A stretch of 54,547 nucleotides of DNA, taken from CAZUNO01 sp964621445 [NCBI: Candidatus Hadarchaeota archaeon] (GTDB lineage: Archaea; CAYQAE01; CAYVLA01). Below are positions 26,379-34,431 of the stretch, piece after piece; positions within the stretch are counted from its first letter, which is position 1, and each line of letters opens with the position of its first letter. The stretch is taken from positions 1-54,547 of the forward strand of contig CAZUNO010000020.1 of NCBI GenBank assembly GCA_964621445.1, given 5' to 3'. Below the pieces are notes generated by a model, which saw only the letters and a program-made list of their open reading frames with translations, was not told the DNA's origin and did not search any database. The position numbers were made by a program, and so were the translations under genes.

Positions 26379-27965
26379 ATGAACAAAATACGGGAAGTTG
26401 GTAGTTTAGAGCCTCGTGAAGATTTAGTTCCTCCCGATGAGCCCTTGACTCTGGATTCCAGGAAATACCTGTTTCTGGATGACTACGTAATCGATCAAAT
26501 GGAGGGTCTTAAGCGAACTCTTCATCAACCGGAGAAGAGAGGCCAGGTTCTCAAGCCGGATAGATTTTGGGAAAATGGTAGAGTTTCGGCCAAGAGTGCA
26601 CCAATATGGTTTCCCGATGAGGGGGTTTACAGGTGGGTTTATCGTTGTACCGGAAAGGATTACACCGCCCTGGCGGTTTCAAGAGACGGTATTCATTGGG
26701 ATAAACCCTGCCTGGGATTGATGAAATACGGTGGTTCGAAGCAAAATAACCTGATTTCAAACAAACGGATCTTCAAGGTCGTGCATGACCCAAACGAGGA
26801 AGATCCAGATCGTCAATTCAAGGGAATTTCGTTTAATACTCCCGTGACAAGTGGCGACCTCGTAAACTGGGAGGATGCCGGGGGAAAAGGTATCCCCGGT
26901 GGTGATAGCGGATCGCTGACCTATGATGAGGAACGCGGGCGGTTTCTAGCCCCCGTGAAAATCCGGGACCAGAGTAAGGACAGCTTCCGCCAGTTCGAGC
27001 TGGTAACCAGCGAGGATTTCAGGACCTGGAGCGATCCTCAGTTCTTCTTCGGTGCTGATGAGGAAGATCAACGATATGCCGTGGATCGAATCCGTGGCTG
27101 GTTGAGTGATCCCGGGCGTCCCCGTCCGCTCTTTGTGGAGCCGCCTCCTCATTTGGGTTGGAAAGCTCCGGAAGAGATCCGAAAACTGCCCAAGAGGCGC
27201 CACAGCTGGAATGCCCAATGCAATAATATCAGCGTCTTCCCATACCAGGGCCAATATATAGCCTTGATTACCCTGCTTTACCCCACCGGTTCATATCTTC
27301 CTAATCACCAGAACACCAGTGCTTTTTTCATGGTGGAGATCGCCACCACACGGGACCTGAAAACCTGGAACCGTCTTCGAGAGCCTTTCTTGGAACCAGC
27401 CAGGCTGGATCATGGAGTGGTCGATAACTATGAGAGAATGCTGGTTGAGATAGTAAATAGGCCTATAGTGGTCAACGACGAGCTATGGTTCTACTACACC
27501 GGGGGGAAGGCCCATCAGGGATTCCATGCGGAACGTGGGTACCATAGGGGGAGATACGGGACATACATGGATGGCAAGGATCGAACGGAGGAGAGCCTCT
27601 CGGACCTGGAGAGAAAAGATATTGAGGCAGGCAGATCTGGCATTTACCTGGCCGTGCTGCGCCTGGATGGTTTTGTATCTCTTGATGGCGGGGCTCAGGG
27701 TGGAGCGGTGATTACAAAGCCACTCCAATTAAGATCGGGAGAGCTTTTTCTGAATCTTTCCTGCAGTGGGAGCGGCAGTGCCTCGGTCGAGCTTCTCAAT
27801 GAATCTGGTGAGGTAATCGCCGTTTCCCGGCCCCTCACTGGGGATGACGTCCGGATTAGAGTGCAATGGGAGCAAAGCTTCGAACTAGATTCGCTGGTTG
27901 GAGACAGCATACGGCTCAGGATTCACCTGAAAAGGGCCAGCCTGTATGGATTTTGGACGGAGTGA
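26379..27965 (+). CDS. GH32/GH43-like propeller protein with C-terminal beta-sandwich
   Basis: This is a 528-aa cytoplasmic protein. The ATG at 26379 is preferred over 26361 because GGGAGGG (26363-26369) lies ~9 nt upstream of it. The N-terminus has the Y-L-F-L-D-D-Y-V-I-D segment typical of a GH32/43-like group common in Planctomycetes, then L-H-Q-P-E-K. Propeller strands include Y-R-W-V-Y-R...S-R-D-G-I-H-W-D, F-K-G-I-S-F and S-E-D-F-R-T-W. The C-terminal sandwich (~410-528) starts G-I-Y-L-A-V-L-R-L-D-G-F-V-S-L-D. It may bind or hydrolyse fructose- or arabinose-type glycans, but catalysis is not established for close family members. It lies 33 nt after paralogue 3, so surface protein and enzyme are probably in one transcript. 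Confidence 0.8.
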   Translation: MNKIREVGSLEPREDLVPPDEPLTLDSRKYLFLDDYVIDQMEGLKRTLHQPEKRGQVLKPDRFWENGRVSAKSAPIWFPDEGVYRWVYRCTGKDYTALAVSRDGIHWDKPCLGLMKYGGSKQNNLISNKRIFKVVHDPNEEDPDRQFKGISFNTPVTSGDLVNWEDAGGKGIPGGDSGSLTYDEERGRFLAPVKIRDQSKDSFRQFELVTSEDFRTWSDPQFFFGADEEDQRYAVDRIRGWLSDPGRPRPLFVEPPPHLGWKAPEEIRKLPKRRHSWNAQCNNISVFPYQGQYIALITLLYPTGSYLPNHQNTSAFFMVEIATTRDLKTWNRLREPFLEPARLDHGVVDNYERMLVEIVNRPIVVNDELWFYYTGGKAHQGFHAERGYHRGRYGTYMDGKDRTEESLSDLERKDIEAGRSGIYLAVLRLDGFVSLDGGAQGGAVITKPLQLRSGELFLNLSCSGSGSASVELLNESGEVIAVSRPLTGDDVRIRVQWEQSFELDSLVGDSIRLRIHLKRASLYGFWTE

Positions 27966-27995
27966 CGGAGGATCCAACTATTTCGATGTGCTACG

Positions 27996-29228
27996 CTACC
28001 CGTGTCCTCTTAGTTTCGTGGTCCTTATCGTCTTATATAGTCTCCGCCTAATCATAAGAGTCCAGAGGGCAAATCCGGACACGAAGAGGGCCGAAGAGGA
28101 GACCAGCCATTCGATTGCGTAAACCCATAGCAGGGCCCGATTCTTCTCCCTTCTTGCCACCTCCTCCGCCTGGGCGAAATTTTTGATAGCTGAGCTGATG
28201 ACGCTCTCGCTTTCAACGAAATCATGTTCCAGGTACTTGGCCGCGGCCTGGGAATAGGTTTCCTGGAGAGGTATTATCTCCTCCTCTATTCTTCCCGTAT
28301 TGGCCCCAAATCTATCGATGAAGTCCTTGAGTGATATCAGTACCGCAATTCTTGTCCTGAACTCTGAGAACTGGGATTTAACCCTGTGAAAGACCTCAAC
28401 ATCGTCAATTAGATCAGTGTTCGCCAGCCAGAAAACCATATTCATCATGATTTCCGGCGAATACCTATTCTCACCGGCAACTCCCTTAGGGTATGATAAC
28501 CATCCACCGGGTATCTGACCTCCCATGGTCATGGCTCTGCCATTTCCATACTCCCAACCAGCAAGAAAGGTTTCCTTTTGGGCATAGTTACCGACCTGCC
28601 AAGCGAATTCCTCCGCCCCCTGACGGGGTATTACCAGCCTCGAGACGTGACTTATCTGAACATCTTCGACGCCAAAGGGTATGAACGCTGAGAGAACCGG
28701 GACACGCGCCTCTTCGTTGATATCCACCGAGAAGGAATTCTTGGGAGCCCAACCAACATGATTCGCCGCCACCGTAGGGGCATCATTTGGAAATGCTTTT
28801 GAGGCCAGACCGGAGGCCCATGCCTCCGGTATTCCCGGTATCTGACTGAAAACGCTCCCGTCATTTATTCCTCCTGCACCATCGGATATGCTGTCATGAA
28901 TCCATCTGTCCTGCTTAGGGGTGAAGAGGTAATACGTAGGTTGAGCTAGGATCTGGACGTCATAGGAGCTGAATTCGTCGTAGGTTCTTGGGAAGTAGAG
29001 ACGGATCAACTTGAGAAGTTGGGAATCAGGTAATTTCTTGTCCCTAGTGAGAACCATGGTAAGGTCCACGGCTGGTTCCCCCTGGAACATCTTCTTAAGA
29101 CCGGAAAAGCGAGTGTCCCGTGCCATGGCGATTACTCGGATTTTTTCAGCGCCGCAGCCGCCCGGGATCAATGCGGATGTAATTATAACGGCGAGGACGA
29201 TCCAGCCCAGCGTTCCATCCATGTTCAT
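27996..29228 (-). CDS. Membrane-anchored extracytoplasmic GATase1-like protein, paralogue 4
   Basis: This is a 410-aa protein on the minus strand with a signal peptide (~1-26, ending near G-G-C-G-A-E). Family marks are R-L-Y-F-P-R-T-Y (~75), K-A-F-P-N-D-A-P-T-V (~148), V-I-P-R-Q-G-A-E (~199), W-E-Y-G-N-G-R-A-M (~227), F-G-A-N-T-G-R-I (~308) and the anchor A-I-E-W-L-V-S-S-S-A-L-F-V-S-G-F followed by R-R-R-L-Y-K. It is closest to paralogue 1 in the F-P-N-D-A-P and N-M-V/I-F motifs. It is convergent with the GH32/43-like gene and divergent from the PD40 lipoprotein gene. Its own TATA-like box lies 26 nt before the start. Confidence 0.78.
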   Translation of the reverse strand: MNMDGTLGWIVLAVIITSALIPGGCGAEKIRVIAMARDTRFSGLKKMFQGEPAVDLTMVLTRDKKLPDSQLLKLIRLYFPRTYDEFSSYDVQILAQPTYYLFTPKQDRWIHDSISDGAGGINDGSVFSQIPGIPEAWASGLASKAFPNDAPTVAANHVGWAPKNSFSVDINEEARVPVLSAFIPFGVEDVQISHVSRLVIPRQGAEEFAWQVGNYAQKETFLAGWEYGNGRAMTMGGQIPGGWLSYPKGVAGENRYSPEIMMNMVFWLANTDLIDDVEVFHRVKSQFSEFRTRIAVLISLKDFIDRFGANTGRIEEEIIPLQETYSQAAAKYLEHDFVESESVISSAIKNFAQAEEVARREKNRALLWVYAIEWLVSSSALFVSGFALWTLMIRRRLYKTIRTTKLRGHG

Positions 29229-29250
29229 GGAGATCGGGCCTCTGCTATGG

Positions 29251-29257
29251 TTTTATG
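29251..29257 (-). promoter_or_regulatory. TATA-like box for GATase1-like paralogue 4
   Basis: The minus strand reads CATAAAA, centred 26 nt before the ATG at 29228. Confidence 0.5.
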
Positions 29258-29369
29258 TCATAAATAAATTGCGAGGCATAACCGATCAAGAATCCCAAAA
29301 AGGAGATCAGATAGGAGTTTCTAGGGGATTCCTATAGAAGCAAAGTTCTATTAGGCCCCAGGGGACACA

Positions 29370-30323
29370 ATGCATGTGAGTAGATTCGGATATCAATTTT
29401 CGTTCCTGGCCATATTGATCCTGTCCACAATATTCGGGTGCATGGTTTCAAATGAGGTTGAGTTGATGGATAGGAGGGACGCCATTCCCATTAACGCCTG
29501 TAAGGTCTATCCCGAAAACGACGCCTTACCGCCAATTCTTCACTCCGATGAGTTTCAAGAACCCGTTCCCATGAGCGACCGGATCAACACCGCTGGGGGA
29601 GAAGATTCGCCTTTTATCATGCCAGACGGTCTTACTTTCTACTTTTGGTTCACCCCGAATGTTTCGGTTCCTGTAGAGGACCAGCTCGCAGATGGTGTAA
29701 CCGGGATATACGTGAGCCATAAGGAGAATAGAGAATGGAGTGAACCCAAGAGGGTGATTCTTAATGATGACATCTCCCTCGATGGCTGCCCTTTCGTCCT
29801 AGAGGATAGGATGTGGTTTTGTTCGGCGCGGCCCGGATATACGGGCATGCATTGGTTTACCGCCCGGAAAAGAGGTGGGAAGTGGAGGGACTGGGAGGAG
29901 GTAGATTTCAATCCGGATCATGAGGTGGGGGAATTGCATATCACGGCTAACGGCAGTGGCCTTTACTATCACTCCGACAGGCAGGGAGGAAAGGGAAAGA
30001 ACGACCTGTGGGTAAGCACCAAAGTTGATGGGGAATGGAAAGAGCCAAGGAACCTGGAATCCCTGAATTCGGAACATGATGATAGCCGCCCCTTCGTCTC
30101 CCAGGACGGTAAAGAGATGTGGTTCACACGAACTCATAAGGGGAGTCCTGCAGTTTTTCGCTCTTTCAAGGTAGAAGGAGAATGGCAGGAACCAGAACTT
30201 ATTGTGTCCCAGTTTGCGGCCGAGCCCACCTTGGATGATCAGGGGAATCTGTATTTTGTGCACCATTTTATTGAGGGCGGGAAAATGATCGAGGCCGATA
30301 TCTACGTCGCAAGGAGAAAATAG
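29370..30323 (+). CDS. Secreted lipoprotein with PD40/TolB-type beta-propeller repeats
   Basis: This 317-aa protein has a signal sequence ending in a lipobox-like S-T-I-F-G-C (Cys ~25), suggesting a lipid-anchored extracellular protein. Repeats of the PD40 type follow: F-I-M-P-D-G-L-T-F-Y-F (~83), F-V-L-E-D-R-M-W-F-C-S (~137), I-T-A-N-G-S-G-L-Y-Y-H-S-D-R (~192) and F-V-S-Q-D-G-K-E-M-W-F-T-R (~246). They alternate with W-x-E-P strands (G-E-W-K-E-P, G-E-W-Q-E-P). Relatives are found beside glycan-utilisation genes and may bind polysaccharide. It diverges from GATase1-like paralogue 4 over 141 bp. Confidence 0.8.
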   Translation: MHVSRFGYQFSFLAILILSTIFGCMVSNEVELMDRRDAIPINACKVYPENDALPPILHSDEFQEPVPMSDRINTAGGEDSPFIMPDGLTFYFWFTPNVSVPVEDQLADGVTGIYVSHKENREWSEPKRVILNDDISLDGCPFVLEDRMWFCSARPGYTGMHWFTARKRGGKWRDWEEVDFNPDHEVGELHITANGSGLYYHSDRQGGKGKNDLWVSTKVDGEWKEPRNLESLNSEHDDSRPFVSQDGKEMWFTRTHKGSPAVFRSFKVEGEWQEPELIVSQFAAEPTLDDQGNLYFVHHFIEGGKMIEADIYVARRK

Positions 30324-30413
30324 AAACCCAACTATCATCCAAATCAAGAGAACTGGCCCACCTGCGAGTGCTTAATAGACCTGAGCCGAGTCGCTTTTGC
30401 GGTTATTGAACTG

Positions 30414-30901
30414 GTGTACAAGAGGAAATCCTGGAAGGAAAAACTGGAGGATAATAAGGATCTACCTAAGACTTTGACACTTGCGGAAAACTTTCCATGT
30501 TACCGAGCGCTGAAAAAGATGGGCGCTGAACCAGGAGATAGCGTGGTATTGGCTCCCCGCTGGAGGTAGATACCGTCATACGGAGGGTTCCGCAGGGGAA
30601 GCTGATAACTCTGAAGGAGATATGTGAAGAGCTGGCAGAGAAGCATGGTACACAATATTGCTGTACCCTGACCACGGGTATATTCGTTATGACCGCTGCC
30701 AACGCGGCCCAGGAAATGAAGGGTGATACAACCTATTGGCGGACTCTCAAGAACAATGGATAACTGAATAAGAAGTTTCCAGGAGGGCTTGAGTGGCATA
30801 GGAGACTTCTTGAACAGGAAGGGCACACTGCTATCAGTAGGGGTAAGAGGCTCTTTGTCGAGAATTATGAGAACAAATTGGTAACCACGCGATATGCTTA
30901 A
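30414..30901 (+). pseudogene. MGMT-family (O6-alkylguanine-DNA alkyltransferase-like) pseudogene
   Basis: Two plus-strand frames together give the well-known ~160-aa MGMT-like family: K-S-W-K-E-K-L-E-D...L-P-K, then V-D-T-V-I-R-R-V-P-Q-G-K-L-I-T-L-K-E-I, then C-C-T-L-T-T-G-I-F-V...A-A-N-A-A-Q-E, T-Y-W-R-T-L-K-N-N-G, and P-G-G-L-E-W-H-R-R-L-L-E-Q-E-G-H. A one-base loss near 30557-30566 shifts the frame after V-L-A-P, and an in-frame TAA interrupts it at 30761-30763. The final stop is at 30899-30901. Two independent lesions argue for a decayed gene rather than one sequencing error. No intact start is certain; GTG 30414 is the earliest plausible one. The 600-bp stretch otherwise looks empty. Confidence 0.72.
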
Positions 30902-30922
30902 AGCAATATTATCTTCGAATGT

Positions 30923-31675
30923 TCATTCCATTTCCTTAATGTAGAGGAGGAATGATCCCAGCCCCAGCAATACCAAGGTTAAGGCAGCGATAACTAGGTA
31001 GGATTCCAGGATGCCCGAGCCTTGATAAGATCCCAAATTTCCCTGCTGAATGAATGAGGAACCTATGCTGCGCAGATAATGTCTAATGGTGAAGTCCTTT
31101 ATCTCTCCGGGTAGAAATCCCACAAATCCCTCCCAGATGAAGGCATAGAAAAGCCCGAAATATAGAACTCTCTTGGTAATCAGGCTTACGGTAAGATACA
31201 GGGGTGAGTAGACCAAGCACCCCATGATTACCAGACCGCAGAACCGTGCGAAGAAATCCAACGATCCCTCCTCTAATCCCGCGAGTCCGAAGAAGGTCAT
31301 GGCCCCGGCCGAGGTAATTATCAGCATGCCAACGGAGACGCAGATAAAGAGGGCGGCGGCGTATCCAAGGTATACTAGACCTCTGTTAAGTGGGGAGGTA
31401 AGGATCATGGTTATGCTCTTTTTCTCGATTTCCTTTCTCATGATGGAAGAACCGTAGATCAAGGGTATCACCAGGAGAAAGAAGGAGAGGACTAGAAGGT
31501 CCAGCATTCCCACCAAGTCTTCCAGCGCGGTCATTTCCTCGAAGATGGCATAGCCCACCACCGAGGATAGTAGAAGGGCGCAGGCTATGGCGATGATCGC
31601 CCTCCTGTTTAGCAGGTTTCTCCTGATCAGATAGGTGGTGATTGCCAGCCAGCCCTGGAGAGTCTTCTTGATCAT
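30923..31675 (-). CDS. ABC-2 type transporter permease (second unit)
   Basis: This 250-aa protein has about six hydrophobic helices (near 27-45, 60-80, 105-130, 140-160, 168-185 and 225-245). I-P-L-I-Y-G-S-S-I-M-R-K-E-I-E-K-K-S-I follows the second helix, the coupling-type segment of ABC-2/NosY-like permeases. It is the last gene of a four-gene operon and begins 1 nt after the stop of its ATPase, so the two form one transporter. Such systems export lipids, glycans, drugs or copper-site components; the cargo is unknown. Confidence 0.85.
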   Translation of the reverse strand: MIKKTLQGWLAITTYLIRRNLLNRRAIIAIACALLLSSVVGYAIFEEMTALEDLVGMLDLLVLSFFLLVIPLIYGSSIMRKEIEKKSITMILTSPLNRGLVYLGYAAALFICVSVGMLIITSAGAMTFFGLAGLEEGSLDFFARFCGLVIMGCLVYSPLYLTVSLITKRVLYFGLFYAFIWEGFVGFLPGEIKDFTIRHYLRSIGSSFIQQGNLGSYQGSGILESYLVIAALTLVLLGLGSFLLYIKEME

Positions 31676-31676
31676 C

Positions 31677-32594
31677 TCATCCCTCCACCAGATATTGGAA
31701 GACTGCCTCGAGATTATCGTCCAGGCTGTACATCTCGTCTATCCTTTCATCCAAACCGGCCACTATGCGGGGCATGGAGTCGAAGAATACGTCTGGCTTT
31801 GTTATCTCAACGCATATGCCCCCATCCAGAATCTCAATGGAAACCACATACTCCTCGTCTAGAAGTCGCTTGGCAAGTTCTCTCGTGCCCTGCCCTTTGA
31901 TGATTACATTGTGTGGATGCCTGTCTATAAGCCCCCTGATCTCGGAAATATTACCCGAGGCGATGGCCCTTCCCTTGTAAAAAAGAGCGATCCTATCGGT
32001 CATGCGTTCGACCTCCTGCAGAACGTGGGAGCTAACGATTATGTGGAAACCCGAGTTTTCATGCAGTGATCGGATGAGTTCTATGATACTCCTTCTCCCT
32101 AAGGGATCGGTTCCAGCTAACGGTTCATCGAGAACCAGCAGTTTCGGCTGGTGTATGAGCGAGGCAGCAATTTTGATCCTCTGCTTCATTCCCTTGGAAT
32201 ATCCACCGATATCCCTGTCCATGTCCTTGGACATATCTACGGTGCCGGCAACCTCGGCAACTCTGGCTTCCCTGTCCGAAACCCCTTGGAGAGCTGCGAT
32301 AAGTTTGAGGTAATCCCTTCCGGTGGCATCTAGGGGGAGAACATCAAAGTCGGGGCAGAACCCGATCTTGGAGTTTAGAGCGGAATTCTTCCAGGGGTTT
32401 TGGCCCAACACCTCGATACTTCCAAGCCGGGGCTTTATTAGACCCATGACCAGCTTGAAGAAGGTGCTCTTTCCCGCCCCATTTGGACCGACGATTCCGG
32501 TGATACCCGGATATAGATCGAGGTTCAGGGAGTTTAGCCCGATAACATCGCCGTACCATTTCGAGAGATCCCTGGCAGAAATGATGGGTTTCAT
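31677..32594 (-). CDS. ABC transporter ATP-binding protein (second unit)
   Basis: This is a 305-aa CcmA-type ATPase. Walker A G-P-N-G-A-G-K-S-T is at ~36-44. The signature Y-S-K-G-M-K-Q-R-I is at ~133-141 and Walker B L-L-V-L-D-E-P-L-A-G at ~152-161, followed by the H-loop S-S-H-V-L. The C-terminal ~80 residues form the extra domain seen in ABC-2 exporter ATPases. Its start overlaps the upstream permease stop (ATGA-type overlap at 32591-32594), indicating translational coupling. It pairs with the permease at 30923-31675. Confidence 0.95.
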   Translation of the reverse strand: MKPIISARDLSKWYGDVIGLNSLNLDLYPGITGIVGPNGAGKSTFFKLVMGLIKPRLGSIEVLGQNPWKNSALNSKIGFCPDFDVLPLDATGRDYLKLIAALQGVSDREARVAEVAGTVDMSKDMDRDIGGYSKGMKQRIKIAASLIHQPKLLVLDEPLAGTDPLGRRSIIELIRSLHENSGFHIIVSSHVLQEVERMTDRIALFYKGRAIASGNISEIRGLIDRHPHNVIIKGQGTRELAKRLLDEEYVVSIEILDGGICVEITKPDVFFDSMPRIVAGLDERIDEMYSLDDNLEAVFQYLVEG

Positions 32595-33424
32595 TTTCCC
32601 ACCGACCTTAGTGAGACTCTCCAGTAGGCTATTGCCATGGGGGCTACCATTATGGAAACGAGAACCAGCCAGTAAAGACCGGGGTTAATCTCCGTTGGTA
32701 GGCCGTTGCCAAATATCAGATCGTAAGAATATTCGAGTAGATTGAAGGGGTTCGCCAACCTCCAATTCGAATCTATGTTGGAGAAGAGGCCGCTAATGAG
32801 GGAAAAAACGAAGAAAGACATGAAGGTGCCAACTCCAGCATACGCCCTGTTATCGGTGATTGAGGAAAGCATCATTCCAAATCCCAGGAAGAAGTAGGAA
32901 GTCATAGCTCCCGAAAGGGTAGCCAGGCCCAGGACCTCCAGGCTTGCAAGGTAGTCGGACCCCGATTGGGTTGCGATCATCGCCACCCCGAAAATTACAA
33001 CGGGTAGGAGACAGAAGAATGACATTACGATGAACCCCCCTGCTATCTTTCCTATCAGATAATCCCTGGGGGTTATAGGTCTCGAGAAATAGAGGACAAA
33101 TGAGTTGTTTCCCAGGTCTCGTGAGATGAGGTCGGAGGAGACCACGGCCGCTAGAAGCAGGGACAGAATCAGGAAAAGACCTCCTCCGAATATTGAATTC
33201 GGCCCTCCGATCATGGCACTGGTCGTCAGCTCTTGGTGGGGAAGAAGGACCTTGAATATTAGGGGAAAGGCGTGTACCAAAATTATGCCGATGAATAGGA
33301 GAATGAGAACCGCCTTGCTTTTCATTTTTTCCTTGAATATGGCCTTTGTCATGACGAATAAGCGGCGGAAATGCCCGGTTCTATCCCCGGTCCACGGTTC
33401 GTATTCGATGGGACTGACGCCCAT
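32591..33424 (-). CDS. ABC-2 type transporter permease (first unit)
   Basis: This 277-aa membrane protein has about six helices (near 37-55, 80-103, 127-150, 165-185, 193-213 and 245-265). The motif L-I-S-R-D-L-G-N-N-S-F-V-L-Y-F-S-R-P-I is characteristic of ABC-2 permeases of the NosY/YhaP group. It starts 1 nt after the first ATPase ends and overlaps the second ATPase start by 4 nt. The operon thus encodes two ATPase-permease pairs, probably forming a heteromeric exporter or two related exporters. Confidence 0.88.
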   Translation of the reverse strand: MGVSPIEYEPWTGDRTGHFRRLFVMTKAIFKEKMKSKAVLILLFIGIILVHAFPLIFKVLLPHQELTTSAMIGGPNSIFGGGLFLILSLLLAAVVSSDLISRDLGNNSFVLYFSRPITPRDYLIGKIAGGFIVMSFFCLLPVVIFGVAMIATQSGSDYLASLEVLGLATLSGAMTSYFFLGFGMMLSSITDNRAYAGVGTFMSFFVFSLISGLFSNIDSNWRLANPFNLLEYSYDLIFGNGLPTEINPGLYWLVLVSIMVAPMAIAYWRVSLRSVGK

Positions 33425-33425
33425 T

Positions 33426-34364
33426 TCAGTCGCCTCCTATGCTCTTCATGAAGGTATCCTCAAGGGCCGCCTTGTTTTTCATGACCGACCTGATCTGCAC
33501 GGGCTTGCCGGCAACCAGGCGAAGAACGTCACCGCCATCCTTGAGGCCATCCACCACGATTTCAAGTCGTTTAGCCCCAGCTCGCTTTGAAATTATCTCG
33601 TATTCGTTTCCTAATTCAACCAGGAAATTATCCAGCTTTTGGGACTCTCCACGGATTTCGATCTTGTATCTTCCCTCCATGGCCCTGGTAAGCTCCTCCA
33701 CGGATCCCTGTTGCCTGAGTTTTCCCCGATGGATTATCAAAACTCGTTCACAAACCCGCTCTACCTCCGGCAGTACATGGGAAGATACCAGAATCATCTT
33801 GTCAGCCCTTCCGATGTCCTCGATCAGCGAGAGCATCTCCTCCCGGCCCGCTGGGTCCATGCCGTTCGTGGGCTCATCTAGAAGTAAGACCGGTGGGTCG
33901 TGAGTTAGAGCTTGGGCGAGCTTAATCCTCTGCTTCATTCCAGTGGAATACGATCCTATATCCCTGTACCTCTCCTCACCGATACCAACGAAATCCAGAA
34001 CCTCATGGGCCCTTTGGATAGACGTCGCGCTTTTCACCCCCGAGATCTCCCCCATATAGGATACGAGATTAACCGCGTTTACCTCATCAATAAGGCATGG
34101 ATGTTCAGGCATATATCCCACGAGATCCCTGACCCTCATTAGATCATCTCTGGGGTCAAGTCCCCCCACGGTTATAGATCCACCATTAGGTTCAACCAAC
34201 CCCAGAAGCGTCTTGATGAAGGTGCTTTTCCCGGCTCCATTAGGCCCCAGGAGACCTACGGTACCTGGTCGTATTTGGAAGGAGAGATTATCCAGGGCTA
34301 TTGTCCGCCCATAGCGGACGATCAAATTCTCTGCAGCTATCTCCATGTCGGGGTCTTCTCGCAT
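33426..34364 (-). CDS. ABC transporter ATP-binding protein (first unit)
   Basis: This is a 312-aa CcmA-type ATPase. The ATG at 34364 (M-R-E-D-P-D-M-E-I) is chosen because upstream in-frame codons run into the neighbouring gene and a TTTATC box lies ~33 nt upstream; ATG 34346 is an alternative. Walker A is G-P-N-G-A-G-K-S-T. The signature is Y-S-T-G-M-K-Q-R-I. Walker B is L-L-L-D-E-P-T-N-G, with H-loop S-S-H-V-L-P. It heads the four-gene exporter operon 34364 to 30923. Its promoter lies within or next to the 3' end of the secreted TIM-barrel gene, which is on the same strand 67 nt upstream. Confidence 0.93.
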   Translation of the reverse strand: MREDPDMEIAAENLIVRYGRTIALDNLSFQIRPGTVGLLGPNGAGKSTFIKTLLGLVEPNGGSITVGGLDPRDDLMRVRDLVGYMPEHPCLIDEVNAVNLVSYMGEISGVKSATSIQRAHEVLDFVGIGEERYRDIGSYSTGMKQRIKLAQALTHDPPVLLLDEPTNGMDPAGREEMLSLIEDIGRADKMILVSSHVLPEVERVCERVLIIHRGKLRQQGSVEELTRAMEGRYKIEIRGESQKLDNFLVELGNEYEIISKRAGAKRLEIVVDGLKDGGDVLRLVAGKPVQIRSVMKNKAALEDTFMKSIGGD

Positions 34365-34394
34365 TTTTGCAATTTTCCCCGAGCTTGAGGCAGG

Positions 34395-34400
34395 ATAAAT
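34395..34400 (-). promoter_or_regulatory. TATA-like box for the double ABC exporter operon
   Basis: The minus strand reads GATTTATCC, centred about 33 nt before the ATG at 34364, in the short gap after the upstream gene. Confidence 0.4.
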
Positions 34401-34431
34401 CTTTGCCTGATATGGAGCTCTAGATCCCGCT

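Noticed and set aside
30500-30826. 108-aa and 78-aa minus-strand ORFs
   Set aside because: They lie opposite the MGMT-like pseudogene, whose translation matches a known family.
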